Origin: Acinetobacter sp. Ver3
Lineage (GTDB): Bacteria > Pseudomonadota > Gammaproteobacteria > Pseudomonadales > Moraxellaceae
Direction of reading: 5' to 3'
DNA length: 64,000 bases
Assembly (NCBI RefSeq): GCF_000632455.1
Contig: NZ_JFYL01000003.1
Coordinates: 1-64,000 of the forward strand
In this document: positions 1 through 8,891 of the stretch, piece by piece
Numbering within the stretch: position 1 is the stretch's first letter
Layout: each line of letters begins with the position of its first letter
The notes under the pieces: generated by a model
The model's input: only the letters and a program-made list of their open reading frames with translations
Database searches by the model: none
What the model was told of the DNA's origin: nothing
Made by a program: the position numbers and the translations under genes

Positions 1-144
1 TTTAGCTTCTTTAGCTTCTTTAGCTTCTTTAGCTTCTTTAGCTTCTTTAGCTTCTTTAGCTTCTTTAGCTTCTTTAGCTTCTTTAGCTTCTTTAGCTTCT
101 TTAGCTTCTTTAGCTTCTTTAGCTTCTTTAGCTTCTTTAGCTTC
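1..144. repeat. 16 perfect copies of a 9-bp tandem repeat
   Basis: The unit tttagcttc is repeated sixteen times without a mismatch and continues beyond the left edge. On the minus strand each unit is one Glu-Ala-Lys triplet, so copy-number change keeps the reading frame. Perfect identity at third codon positions points to recent expansion by slippage or to assembly collapse or expansion. Confidence 0.97.
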
Positions 145-303
145 AGTGTTCGCGACCTGTTCTTGAGATGCAACCGCATCCATCATTTTTTCATCAGCTT
201 CTTGTGCAAATACGCTGGTGCTCATTAGTACATTTAACACAACGATTGAAGCGAAGGATTTGCTTGTAGTTATGTCTTTCATATTTTTAAGAAACAAACT
301 CAT
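1..303 (-). CDS. secreted protein with (Glu-Ala-Lys)n repeat, cut by left window edge
   Basis: The minus strand reads from an ATG at 301-303 and stays open to the window edge, so the C-terminus is missing. A basic start and hydrophobic stretch (about residues 15-33) end in V-F-A before Gln34, a typical signal peptidase I site, so export to the periplasm is likely. From residue 54 the visible part is only Glu-Ala-Lys, sixteen times. Such E/A/K repeats favour a long salt-bridged single helix, as in TolA-like or spacer segments; that is inference. A second in-frame ATG at 280-282 lacks a ribosome site, while a G-rich stretch precedes the first. I do not recognise the family and assign no function. 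Confidence 0.7.
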   Translation of the reverse strand, partial: MSLFLKNMKDITTSKSFASIVVLNVLMSTSVFAQEADEKMMDAVASQEQVANTEAKEAKEAKEAKEAKEAKEAKEAKEAKEAKEAKEAKEAKEAKEAKEAK

Positions 304-674
304 ACCCCATCTGCTCAATATTTTCATTTTGGCAAATCATAGCATTAATAAAAGATTAGAGCTGAATAACGAGATTTAATTCATTCGACCTGTATGCATT
401 TAAACGTTTAAATCCACCATAAACTAAACCCGAGTTCTACATCCTGTAAAACTCGGGTCGATGAGGTTGTGCTTTTCAAAAATCATATTATTGTTTTATT
501 GGCTTTCCTTTCCTACATCATCTCCATGATGATTTTCCGTCGGCGTCGTCTTCCATATTGGGATCATTCCATTCCCACTCCCTGTGCCGATAAGCTTAGA
601 TTACGCTTAAGCTCGCTTCGTGACTATGGGTCAACAGACACATTCATTGTAAGCAATTTCTTACACGCATCCAT
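304..674. other. intergenic region with one inverted repeat
   Basis: No convincing gene lies here. The only structure I see is an 8-bp perfect inverted repeat (429-436 with 450-457, arms CCCGAGTT/AACTCGGG, 13-base loop). It has no T-run on either side, so it is at best a weak terminator or a regulatory hairpin. A plus-strand open frame starting with GTG at 469 overlaps the 3' end of the next gene and has a poorly spaced ribosome site; I do not call it. Confidence 0.5.
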
Positions 675-1799
675 TCACACTTGTTTGCCATCTTTATAAT
701 CTTGCGCAATTTCATCTGTCACTTGTTTCTCTTCTTTCTCAGCTTTCGCAATACCTTCTTGAATCGCCTCCTGAGCCTCTTGCTCATCAGCATCCGTCTG
801 TTCTAATTCTTGCTGTACTTGCTCAAATTGTCGTCCAGTTTGTAAAACAACGTACACAGGAAAGTGATCCGAACCAATATGCGGTAATCGCTCCATTTTC
901 ACCAAAGCAAAATCAGTGCTGTGGAATACATGATCGAGTGACCATCGTAATAGCGGATAGTCCGCATGGAAGGTATTGACATAATGACGTCCAACACGCG
1001 GGTCTAACAAACCACTGATACGTTGAAATAGTCGTGTGGTACGAGACCATGCCACATCGTTTAGATCTCCCATGACAATGCAACTTTCATCCAAGTCTTT
1101 AATTTGATCACCGACAATCAACAATTCAGCATCACGTAATGTCGAGTCTTTGGCTTCAGTTGGACTCGGCGGTTTGGGATGTAAACAATATAATTGAACA
1201 GGCTGTCCAGAACGTAATTTCACTGTGGTATGAATAGAAGGAATCTCATTACTCAGTATGAATTTGACTTCGGTATCACTCAATTCCAACTTACTGTAGA
1301 GATGCATTCCATAGAGATTATCTAAAGGTACTGGAACACGATAAGGATAATCCGCTTCGATGACTGAAAGTTCATTCTGCCAGGTTTGGTCTGTTTCAAG
1401 CGTCAATACGATATCGGGTTGATGCTGATGAATCTGTTCAATCAAACGATGATATTCTGTATTTGGTGTTAAAACATTCGACACAATTAAAGAGATTTGC
1501 TTTGATGGATCAAGTTGATCTGGTTGGACCTGTTTCACCTGTTTTTTCCAAATTAAGGTATAAGGCAAGACCATCTTCAATTGATATGCTAATGCAGCAA
1601 TTAATCCAACAAATATGACTTGGCGTCTTAAATCCCATTCCCCATCCCAAATCAACAGGAGGATAAATGCGATAAAGCCTAGGGCTAAAATTTGTAGTCT
1701 TGGAAAATCGGCACCTCGAAACCACCACTCATCACGCGGAATCAAAGACCAAAAACTTAACCAAATCACAACAACAGCCAGTATCTCAATCCATAGCAT
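675..1799 (-). CDS. membrane-anchored endonuclease/exonuclease/phosphatase family protein
   Basis: This 374-residue protein has two to three N-terminal membrane segments (about residues 3-20, 35-50 and 60-80) followed by an EEP-fold domain. The expected metal and catalytic residues are visible: N108 in IVSN, E135 in LTLETD, H207, D245 and N247 in GDLND, D289-H290 in SLDH, and D311-H312 in GSDHF. The substrate cannot be told; the family includes nucleases, phosphodiesterases and sphingomyelinases, and the membrane anchor fits the YafD-like subgroup facing the periplasm. Residues 325-374 form an acidic Glu/Gln-rich, probably helical tail. The start has an AGAG ribosome site. It stands alone, divergent from asd. 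Confidence 0.85.
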   Translation of the reverse strand: MLWIEILAVVVIWLSFWSLIPRDEWWFRGADFPRLQILALGFIAFILLLIWDGEWDLRRQVIFVGLIAALAYQLKMVLPYTLIWKKQVKQVQPDQLDPSKQISLIVSNVLTPNTEYHRLIEQIHQHQPDIVLTLETDQTWQNELSVIEADYPYRVPVPLDNLYGMHLYSKLELSDTEVKFILSNEIPSIHTTVKLRSGQPVQLYCLHPKPPSPTEAKDSTLRDAELLIVGDQIKDLDESCIVMGDLNDVAWSRTTRLFQRISGLLDPRVGRHYVNTFHADYPLLRWSLDHVFHSTDFALVKMERLPHIGSDHFPVYVVLQTGRQFEQVQQELEQTDADEQEAQEAIQEGIAKAEKEEKQVTDEIAQDYKDGKQV

Positions 1800-1985
1800 A
1801 GCGCTTCTCTTTATATATTCTTAATTTTTCGATGATTCATAAATTTATATTAGTTTTGCATGTAACATAAACAAGATATATTGCACAATATATTTGCTGT
1901 TTTGATTGTGTACCACTTGCAGTTATACACTCTTTTGATACACTCGAACCCCCTTTTTTATTTTAACGCACCGAGGCAAAGTGAC

Positions 1986-3104
1986 ATGAAAGTAGGTCTG
2001 GTCGGTTGGCGCGGGATGGTTGGTTCCGTCCTTATGCAACGTATGGTTGAAGAGAATGATTTCGCTCATTTTGAGCCATTCTACTTCTCTACCAGTAATG
2101 CAGGTGGTGAAGCCCCTGCGTTTGGTGGTAAAACTGCCCCAGCACTTATGGATGCGACAGACATTAATAGTCTGAAGCAAATGGATGTCATTATTACCTG
2201 CCAAGGTGGTGATTATACCACTGAAGTTTTCCCTAAGTTGAAAGCTGATGGTTGGAATGGTTACTGGATTGATGCTGCATCTACATTGCGTATGGACGAT
2301 GAAGCCATCATCGTATTAGATCCAGTCAACATGAATGTGATCAAAGACGGTTTGGTAAAAGGTACGAAAACATTTGTGGGCGGTAACTGTACTGTTTCAT
2401 TGATGTTAATGGGTCTTGGTGGTCTGTTCCAAAACAATCTTGTTGAATGGGCGACTTCAATGACTTACCAAGCTGCTTCTGGTGCGGGTGCGCAAAACAT
2501 GCGTGAACTCATCACAGGTATGGGCTATTTGTATAACAATACAAAAGATCTATTAGACGATCCACGTTCTCCAATTTTAGATATCGACTCTAAAATTGCT
2601 GAATTACAGCGTGGTGAAGGATTCCCTTCAGCAAACTTCGGTGTACCTTTAGCAGGTTCTTTAATTCCTTATATCGACAAACAGCTTGAAAGCGGTCAAT
2701 CGAAAGAGGAATGGAAAGGTCAAGTTGAAACCAATAAGATTCTTGGTAATTCACAAATTGTACCTATTGATGGTCACTGTGTACGTATTGGTGCAATGCG
2801 TTGTCACTCACAAGCATTGACTTTAAAACTTCGTAAAGATGTTCCTTTAAATGAAATTGAAGACATCATTGCAAGTGCAAATGACTGGTCTAAAGTTGTG
2901 CCGAACACACGTGAAGCATCAATGACTGATCTTACACCTGTTGCAGTAACTGGCACGCTTACAGTTCCAGTAGGCCGTTTACGTAAACTCAATATGGGTA
3001 AAGAGTATTTAGGCGCGTTCACTGTTGGTGACCAATTACTTTGGGGTGCTGCTGAACCTTTACGCCGTATGCTACGCATCTTGATTGACTATAAAAATGC
3101 TTAA
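1986..3104 (+). CDS. asd: aspartate-semialdehyde dehydrogenase
   Basis: Asd reduces aspartyl phosphate to aspartate semialdehyde with NADPH, the branch point for lysine/diaminopimelate, threonine and methionine. The 372-residue product opens with the nucleotide-binding loop [10 protein letters not shown] and carries the active-site cysteine at C135 in GGNCTVS, the same position as in the E. coli enzyme; [13 protein letters not shown] holds the conserved His and Arg residues. I chose the ATG at 1986 because the family starts there and a CGAGG ribosome site precedes it. The frame is open 35 codons further upstream, but those codons show no similarity to Asd. A terminator follows directly, so it is probably transcribed alone. 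Confidence 0.97.
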   Translation: MKVGLVGWRGMVGSVLMQRMVEENDFAHFEPFYFSTSNAGGEAPAFGGKTAPALMDATDINSLKQMDVIITCQGGDYTTEVFPKLKADGWNGYWIDAASTLRMDDEAIIVLDPVNMNVIKDGLVKGTKTFVGGNCTVSLMLMGLGGLFQNNLVEWATSMTYQAASGAGAQNMRELITGMGYLYNNTKDLLDDPRSPILDIDSKIAELQRGEGFPSANFGVPLAGSLIPYIDKQLESGQSKEEWKGQVETNKILGNSQIVPIDGHCVRIGAMRCHSQALTLKLRKDVPLNEIEDIIASANDWSKVVPNTREASMTDLTPVAVTGTLTVPVGRLRKLNMGKEYLGAFTVGDQLLWGAAEPLRRMLRILIDYKNA

Positions 3105-3125
3105 TATTTAATAGTCACTTCAATA

Positions 3126-3157
3126 AAAAGCCGGTCTGATTAGATCGGCTTTTTTTA
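3126..3157 (+). terminator. intrinsic terminator after asd
   Basis: The stem AAAAGCCGGTC pairs with GATCGGCTTTT around a TGATTA loop with one G-T pair, followed by a T-run. Confidence 0.85.
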
Positions 3158-3388
3158 TGCAATTTGAATTGATTAGAGCTTGGAGTGCTATTTGAAAGGA
3201 AATATTATGACATCGATACAAAAAACAGTTAAATTACAATCTCATCACTTCTTATTTCGAACATCTTGATCGATACATAATGATGAACTGAGAATATAAA
3301 AAATCGAGATTAAAAACAGTCCAATATTTCGAGCACTCAGGTATTAGATTTGCAATAAATTCATTGAATTCAATGAAGGGGAAAAATT

Positions 3389-5314
3389 ATGTTGTATGTC
3401 ATTCCATTTGTCGTCTTGCTGTTAATCGCACTGGTGCTCAAAAAACGTGAGGATAAACAAAAAAATGGTGACACAGGATCAACAAAATCTAAAAAAAATG
3501 TGAGTGTAAAACGCGCTAAGAAAAGCCCCAAAACTCGTTCCACCCCACAACAAGCCTATTCACAGCACGGTCATGGCGCACCACAAGACTTAAGTGCCGA
3601 ACCAGTGGCTGATGAACTTAAAGCCAGTATTGAATACTTAATTCAATCAGAAAGCTATATGTCAGCCGAAGCAAAAATCAATCAAGCATTGAATCGCGAT
3701 CCTAGACAACATGAGCTTTACTCGTATTTGATTGATATTCACATCTTACAGAATGATGAATTTGCTTTAAAACAATTAAGTAATTATTTACGCTCCACTG
3801 GATTACATTACATTGCGGATGAAGCTGAAGACAAACTTAAAGCTGCAAAAGAAGCGGAACGGAATAAAGAAATTGCGAAAGAATCACGGGATATATCGAA
3901 CTCCGAGAATCAGCCTCGTCATGCTGCACAGTTTCATAGCACCAGTTTTATAACTGAAATTCCTGCAGTGCAATCAGAACAAGCTTTTGATCATCTCATC
4001 AAGTCTCAGGATGAACAACATAGCTCTCAGGAAAGCACACCCACTGAAACAAATGAGACCACAGAGCAATCTTCTCTTCCTTCTCAAAGCTCAACATTTG
4101 TGTTTGAAACAGAACAATACCCACATCCCTTACAAGCCAAAGAGAAGAAAAGCACCCCTGAAGAAGAAAATGAGCATGTCTCTGCTGAACCTACTGCTCA
4201 TTTTGTATTTAGCTCAGAACAGCTGGATTTAGCAGAAGAGTTTACGCTCAATAAAACCAATGAAGAAATCATTGACCAGCTCCCTTCTGATCAGGCTGAA
4301 AATCAGCAGGCAACTGAACAACAGACTCCATCGCAAAACGAGCATTTTGAACTCGATTTTTTTATGGAAGATACACCGCAACCAACCTCACAACACCCAT
4401 TCGAGCAAGATGATGAGAAGACTCCTGCATCAAAAGAGCAAACACCTTTAGAATTTATAACGACAGATTTAACTTTCGAGCCAAATGCTCAAACACAGAC
4501 TGAATCTGAAACAACCAATCAATCGACTGAAGATCGCGCACCCTTAGAATTTGATTTAGACTTCACCAGTTTTCAGTCTGAAAATAAATCACAAACAGAA
4601 TCAGTGCAGTCGACCGCTAGAGAGAACCGTGCTTCAGAAAATGAGTCCATCCAAAATCTCGACTTCACACTTGATTTGAGTCAAGAATGGGGTGAAAAAA
4701 CAGATCTCCCTCATTCAGCACTGAGTTCTTCTCCATCAGAAAAAAATCTACAAGAACTGAATATTGAAATCGATCCATTGGAATTTAACTTTTCAGATCA
4801 ATCGGAACAGTCTCATTCTCAAACAACAACATCCAAGGATGAACTCACTTTTGATCTTTCAGATGATTTTAACTTTGATGCTGAAACATCTAGCTCAGCA
4901 AAAGTTTCAGAGCAAAGCGTGAATGATCAGATTTTAGATTTTGTAACTTTCGACTTTGAGGAAAATCTTAATTCAAAATCTACAATAGAAAGCTCAATTG
5001 AAGCGACAAACGAGTTTAATTTTGACCTCAATTCTTCAGATGAAAACGTGGATGTGCAACAGAGTCATTCGCATGAAACATCTGCGATAAAAATGAATCC
5101 GAATCGTCCTGATGATCCTCTTGTACAACGTTTTCCTGAATTACTCAATGTTGATGAAATTCAACTTAACTTAGATTTAGCGGATCAATACATTAAATTT
5201 GGCGCGTTTGATGAAGCAGAAAAATTAATTACGGAATATGAATCGCATTACAATGACGAACAAAAAATGCGTGCAGCAAAACTCCGAGAGAGCATGGAAT
5301 CTGATTCCAATTAA
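3389..5314 (+). CDS. fimV: FimV-like motility/polarity hub protein
   Basis: The 641-residue protein has one N-terminal membrane segment (residues 2-17), a basic stretch, a TPR-like helical region (about 65-145), a long Gln/Glu/Ser/Thr-rich acidic middle (about 150-565), and a C-terminal module (about 585-630) with LDLADQYIKFGAFDEAEKLI. That last motif matches the conserved FimV C-terminal domain, which anchors type IV pilus, twitching and polarity proteins in other gammaproteobacteria. The periplasmic LysM domain of Pseudomonas FimV is not visible, and only a few residues precede the membrane segment. Its place between asd and truA is also where fimV sits in relatives. A GAAGGGG ribosome site supports the start. 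Confidence 0.8.
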   Translation: MLYVIPFVVLLLIALVLKKREDKQKNGDTGSTKSKKNVSVKRAKKSPKTRSTPQQAYSQHGHGAPQDLSAEPVADELKASIEYLIQSESYMSAEAKINQALNRDPRQHELYSYLIDIHILQNDEFALKQLSNYLRSTGLHYIADEAEDKLKAAKEAERNKEIAKESRDISNSENQPRHAAQFHSTSFITEIPAVQSEQAFDHLIKSQDEQHSSQESTPTETNETTEQSSLPSQSSTFVFETEQYPHPLQAKEKKSTPEEENEHVSAEPTAHFVFSSEQLDLAEEFTLNKTNEEIIDQLPSDQAENQQATEQQTPSQNEHFELDFFMEDTPQPTSQHPFEQDDEKTPASKEQTPLEFITTDLTFEPNAQTQTESETTNQSTEDRAPLEFDLDFTSFQSENKSQTESVQSTARENRASENESIQNLDFTLDLSQEWGEKTDLPHSALSSSPSEKNLQELNIEIDPLEFNFSDQSEQSHSQTTTSKDELTFDLSDDFNFDAETSSSAKVSEQSVNDQILDFVTFDFEENLNSKSTIESSIEATNEFNFDLNSSDENVDVQQSHSHETSAIKMNPNRPDDPLVQRFPELLNVDEIQLNLDLADQYIKFGAFDEAEKLITEYESHYNDEQKMRAAKLRESMESDSN

Positions 5315-5324
5315 TCTTAATATG

Positions 5325-5351
5325 AAGCAGTCTAATCAGGCTGCTTTTTTT
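5325..5351 (+). terminator. terminator after fimV, ending at the next start codon
   Basis: The stem AAGCAGTC/GGCTGCTT with a TAATCA loop is followed by seven T residues. The asparaginase ATG at 5352 comes directly after the T-run. Confidence 0.75.
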
Positions 5352-6329
5352 ATGAGTTCAAAAATAGCTTTAATCTATATGGGTGGTACATTTGGTTGCG
5401 TTGGTGAACCTTTAGCGCCTATGCCTGCTGCCGATTTTTTCCCGCAATTAAAAGAAATTTTGCCCGTTCAAAATCCAATAGAGCTTGTTCAGGCTCATGA
5501 GATTAAAGACAGTAGTGCATGTACGGCGCGTGATTGGTTGCTGTTAATCCAAAAAATTCAACAATTGCAAGCTAAACAATTTCAAAATTTTATTGTCATT
5601 CATGGTACCGATACCATGAGTTATGCTGCGGCTATTCTTTCTCGATTTCTCCATGATACGTGTCGAGTCATTATCACAGGTAGCCAATTTCCTCTGCTCA
5701 ATCATGCAGCGACATCTTTGCATCCATCGAGCGATGCTTTAGATAATCTGAATCATGCCATCCAATATATGGAAAATGTGTCTGATGGTGTTTACTTATG
5801 CTTTAACCATCAAATTTTTCATGCCAGAACTGCAGTCAAGACTCATCGCACGGCACTAAATGCATTTTGTGGTGAAGCATTTACAAATGTCATCAAGCCC
5901 ATATCAAGTTCTTTTGTCGACATTACTGAGCAACATATTGAACGCTCGACACAACTCAATATTGCGAATCTGAGTCTTCGCCCCATTGAAATCAAATTAT
6001 TCAATCAGCATTTAACGCGTTTTATCGACAACTCGCCTCATGTACTCATACTTCAAGCATATGGAACCGGTAATTTAGCAATTAATGCGGATACCACAGA
6101 TATTTTGAAGCAGCTTCGTGCCTTAGGCTGCCATATTGTATTAAGTAGTCAGGTCATGTTTGGAGAATTAGATCAACGCTATGCAATTAGCAGTTGGATT
6201 AAAGCATCTGATATTTTGATCGACGATACACTCAGTGATGCCGATCTTTATGCCAAAATTCTAAAAATGTATTTACAATACCCCTCCACAGATCAATGGT
6301 TACAGCATTGGTATGATTCATCAAATTAG
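5352..6329 (+). CDS. asparaginase (type I-like)
   Basis: The product of about 325 residues hydrolyses L-asparagine to aspartate and ammonia by family assignment. Both threonine motifs are present: IYMGGTFG near the N-terminus (T13, nucleophile) and IVIHGTDTM further on (T and D of the second site), plus the C-terminal QAYGTGN. No signal peptide is seen and the length is close to the cytosolic AnsA type (about 338). The start is uncertain: ATG 5352 gives the normal family N-terminus but follows the fimV terminator with no ribosome site, while an in-frame ATG at 5322 lies inside the terminator. truA begins eight bases after the stop, so the two are probably cotranscribed. Confidence 0.85.
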   Translation: MSSKIALIYMGGTFGCVGEPLAPMPAADFFPQLKEILPVQNPIELVQAHEIKDSSACTARDWLLLIQKIQQLQAKQFQNFIVIHGTDTMSYAAAILSRFLHDTCRVIITGSQFPLLNHAATSLHPSSDALDNLNHAIQYMENVSDGVYLCFNHQIFHARTAVKTHRTALNAFCGEAFTNVIKPISSSFVDITEQHIERSTQLNIANLSLRPIEIKLFNQHLTRFIDNSPHVLILQAYGTGNLAINADTTDILKQLRALGCHIVLSSQVMFGELDQRYAISSWIKASDILIDDTLSDADLYAKILKMYLQYPSTDQWLQHWYDSSN

Positions 6330-6337
6330 AGGTTCAA

Positions 6338-7135
6338 ATGCCACGTTTTGCAATCGGAATTGAGTTTAGTGGCGTTCGTTATCGAGGTTGGCAAACACAG
6401 CAACCAGGCGTGCCGAGCGTACAAGAAACCATGGAAAAAGTGTTGAGCAAAATTGCTGATGAACCCATCATTTTGCATGGTGCGGGTCGAACAGATGCAG
6501 GTGTTCATGCCACAAATATGGTGGCTCACTTTGACACAAATGCAATACGTCCAATTCGTGGCTGGCTTATGGGGGCTAACAGTACACTCCCTAAAGATAT
6601 TGCCATCCAATGGATTCAAGAAATGGATAGCGATTTTCATGCACGCTTTAAAGCGCAGGCTCGCCGTTATCGTTATGTCGTTTATAACAGCCCCATGCGC
6701 CCTGCCTTACTCCACAAACAAGTAACGCATGCTTATTACCCACTTGATGTAGATAAAATGATTGCTGCAGCCTCAAAATTTGAGGGTACTCATAACTTTG
6801 AAAGCTTTAGAGCTGCTGCGTGTCAATCCAACCAGCCTGTACGCCATGTGAGCCATTGCAAACTCATCAAACACGGTGCTTACCTCGTTCTAGACATCCA
6901 AGCAGATGGTTTTTTACACCACATGGTTCGCAATATTATGGGCTGTTTACTGGAAATTGGTCAGGGGATGTACGACATTGACCATATCGATGAAATATTC
7001 GCAGCAGAAGACCGTAAAGCAGCAGGGATCACAGCACCACCTGACGGCCTTTACTTTATCCAAGCACACTATCCTGAAGAGTTTAACTTGCCTAAAGTGC
7101 CGCTAGGCCCTCATTGGTTAAACATGCCTGAATAA
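6338..7135 (+). CDS. truA: tRNA pseudouridine(38-40) synthase
   Basis: TruA isomerises uridines 38-40 in the anticodon stem-loop of many tRNAs. The 265-residue product has the family start (GIEFSGVRYRGWQ), the catalytic motif GRTDAGVHA with D53 as nucleophile, and the later HMVRNIMG motif. The length is normal. An AGAGG ribosome site lies in the eight-base gap after the asparaginase gene, which suggests one operon. A bidirectional terminator follows. Confidence 0.96.
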   Translation: MPRFAIGIEFSGVRYRGWQTQQPGVPSVQETMEKVLSKIADEPIILHGAGRTDAGVHATNMVAHFDTNAIRPIRGWLMGANSTLPKDIAIQWIQEMDSDFHARFKAQARRYRYVVYNSPMRPALLHKQVTHAYYPLDVDKMIAAASKFEGTHNFESFRAAACQSNQPVRHVSHCKLIKHGAYLVLDIQADGFLHHMVRNIMGCLLEIGQGMYDIDHIDEIFAAEDRKAAGITAPPDGLYFIQAHYPEEFNLPKVPLGPHWLNMPE

Positions 7136-7152
7136 TTTTTTATTTTGAATTG

Positions 7153-7184
7153 AAAAAAATCCCTTCATAAGAAGGGATTTTTTT
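7153..7184. terminator. bidirectional terminator between truA and the AraC gene
   Basis: A 12-bp stem (AAAAATCCCTTC with GAAGGGATTTTT) with an ATAA loop has A-runs upstream and T-runs downstream, so it works for both converging genes. Its end overlaps the stop codon of the minus-strand regulator. Confidence 0.9.
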
Positions 7185-8190
7185 AGCGCTGTTTACGCTT
7201 ACGATATTCAACAGGTGTCTCATTGGTCCATCGTTTAAAGGCACGATAGAACGTACTTGGTTCTGAGAAACCCGTCAGATAGACAATTCTCTCTACGCTT
7301 TCATTGGTGTTTGCCAAAAGTTTTTTAGCTAAACGACAACGATAGTCAGATAAAATTTGCTGGAAGCTTGTATTGGCTTCACTGAGCTGTGTTCTCAAAC
7401 GACGTGGGGTGATATTCAACTGAGCTGCCACAGTTTCTAGCGTTGTTTCTCCACTCTCAAGTGTAGAACCAATGGCACGGCGCACCTCACCCACTAAATC
7501 GTATCGAGCCAACTCCTGTAATTTTTCAATCGCCAACTGCTCATGCAGTTGAAGTAATTCTGGCTCGGCTTGCCAAAGCACATAATCTAAAATTGCAGGA
7601 TCAAAATAAAGTCGCGTTTCTTTTTGGCCTAAACTTACCGGGCACTCATATACACGGAAATACTCATCGTCTGAAGCACCCTCGCTAAAGTTAAAATCGA
7701 TATATATAGGTTGAAATCGACCTTCAGTAATAAATTTGAAGAATCTTAAAATGCCTGAAATCGCGCACTCAGAAAAATGACGATTGACTAGGTTTTCAGA
7801 GAAAGGTTGTTCACCATTGGTTAGGTAGCAACGATCATCTTCAATAACTAATTTGGCATGAAATGCATCACTGATTAGACGTTGATACGCTAAAGCCCTT
7901 TTCAGGCCTTCGCCAAAATTTTCAGATGAAATAAAAAGATGTTCAATCACTTGACCACGATAAAGTGGTAAATGCTCACCTAAATGTAGACCAATGTCTG
8001 GATCTTTACTGACTTCTTCGGCAGCAACCCAGAAAGCGTACTGCGCGCTTAAAGGCGTACGCGCATTTTGATCTACTTGATTTAAGGCTACACCCGCTTT
8101 TGTTAAAATTTCTTCTGTGGGCAATCCAGCACGACGAATTGCTTGATAACCTAATCGTAGAACAACCGAAGCATCAGTTAGCTGACTCAC
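7183..8190 (-). CDS. AraC family transcriptional regulator (Arabinose_bd type)
   Basis: The 335-residue protein has an N-terminal ligand-sensing half of the Arabinose_bd-like type and a C-terminal AraC DNA-binding domain (about 235-335) with two helix-turn-helix units; VERIVYLTGFSEPSTFYRAFKRW is split here as VERIVYLTGF then SEPSTFYRAFKRW and is the family signature. This build is shared with OruR/ArgR-like regulators. The start is GTG with a strong AAGGAAGGG ribosome site. Target and ligand are unknown; the divergent neighbour is infA, an unlikely target. Confidence 0.87.
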   Translation of the reverse strand: MSQLTDASVVLRLGYQAIRRAGLPTEEILTKAGVALNQVDQNARTPLSAQYAFWVAAEEVSKDPDIGLHLGEHLPLYRGQVIEHLFISSENFGEGLKRALAYQRLISDAFHAKLVIEDDRCYLTNGEQPFSENLVNRHFSECAISGILRFFKFITEGRFQPIYIDFNFSEGASDDEYFRVYECPVSLGQKETRLYFDPAILDYVLWQAEPELLQLHEQLAIEKLQELARYDLVGEVRRAIGSTLESGETTLETVAAQLNITPRRLRTQLSEANTSFQQILSDYRCRLAKKLLANTNESVERIVYLTGFSEPSTFYRAFKRWTNETPVEYRKRKQR

Positions 8191-8356
8191 GCAGTGCCCT
8201 TCCTTGTATGTTATTAATATTTACTTAAAACTTATGAATTAGATTACAGTCGATTGACCAAACTGACAACATAGTTAAGCATTTTTTTGTTTAAAAATTT
8301 TATTTGTTTGTTCGACAAGTTTGACCATAGAAACGCCGACTGAACTTGGTTTAACC

Positions 8357-8385
8357 TTGTTTTTTTCTAAAATTTTGCCTATAAT
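8357..8385 (+). promoter_or_regulatory. predicted sigma-70 promoter for infA
   Basis: TTGTTT at 8357-8362 and TATAAT at 8380-8385 are 17 bases apart, giving a leader of about 27 bases before infA. Confidence 0.65.
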
Positions 8386-8418
8386 TTGCGCCTTTCCAAT
8401 TTGATCATCAGGTAGGCT

Positions 8419-8640
8419 ATGGCCAATAAAGAGGAACTTATCGAGTTCGAAGGCGTTGTCACCGAAACGCTTCCTAATACTATGTTCCGTGTACGTTTAG
8501 AAAACGGTCACGAAGTAATTGCACACATTTCTGGTAAAATGCGTAAACACTATATTCGTATTTTGACTGGCGACAGTGTTAAAGTTGAAATGACACCTTA
8601 TGACTTATCTAAGGGTCGCATTACTTACCGTGCACGCTAA
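8419..8640 (+). CDS. infA: translation initiation factor IF-1
   Basis: The 73-residue protein is a single S1/OB-fold domain and keeps long stretches of the E. coli sequence, such as [19 protein letters not shown] and [11 protein letters not shown] with T-P-Y-D-L-S-K-G intact. IF-1 binds the ribosomal A site during initiation with IF-2 and IF-3. A ribosome site (AGG) precedes the ATG, with its own promoter upstream and terminator downstream, so it is a single-gene unit. Confidence 0.98.
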   Translation: MANKEELIEFEGVVTETLPNTMFRVRLENGHEVIAHISGKMRKHYIRILTGDSVKVEMTPYDLSKGRITYRAR

Positions 8641-8653
8641 GTGTTAGTAAGCG

Positions 8654-8679
8654 AAAAGCCACATTGAGTGGCTTTTTTT
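8654..8679 (+). terminator. terminator after infA
   Basis: An eight-base-pair stem AAAGCCAC/GTGGCTTT with a five-base loop is followed by a T-run. Confidence 0.88.
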
Positions 8680-8891
8680 GTTTTTGTACTTTTATTTTAT
8701 GAATCGCATAGAAAGTTCATTCAGCTAAATCAATCGCCTGTCTTTGTGATAAGAGACAAATTCAGATATATAGAATAATTAAACTCACTATTTATTCATT
8801 TACTATCCAATCATATATACCAACAAAGCCCATTTGCACATTCAATCTAAAAAATCGTCGTACTGCCCCACTATTTCGTGCACTAAATAAA

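Noticed and set aside
469..699. Plus-strand frame of 76 codons starting with GTG
   Set aside because: It overlaps the end of the endonuclease-fold gene, has a poorly spaced ribosome site and an unnatural composition (Arg run, low complexity).
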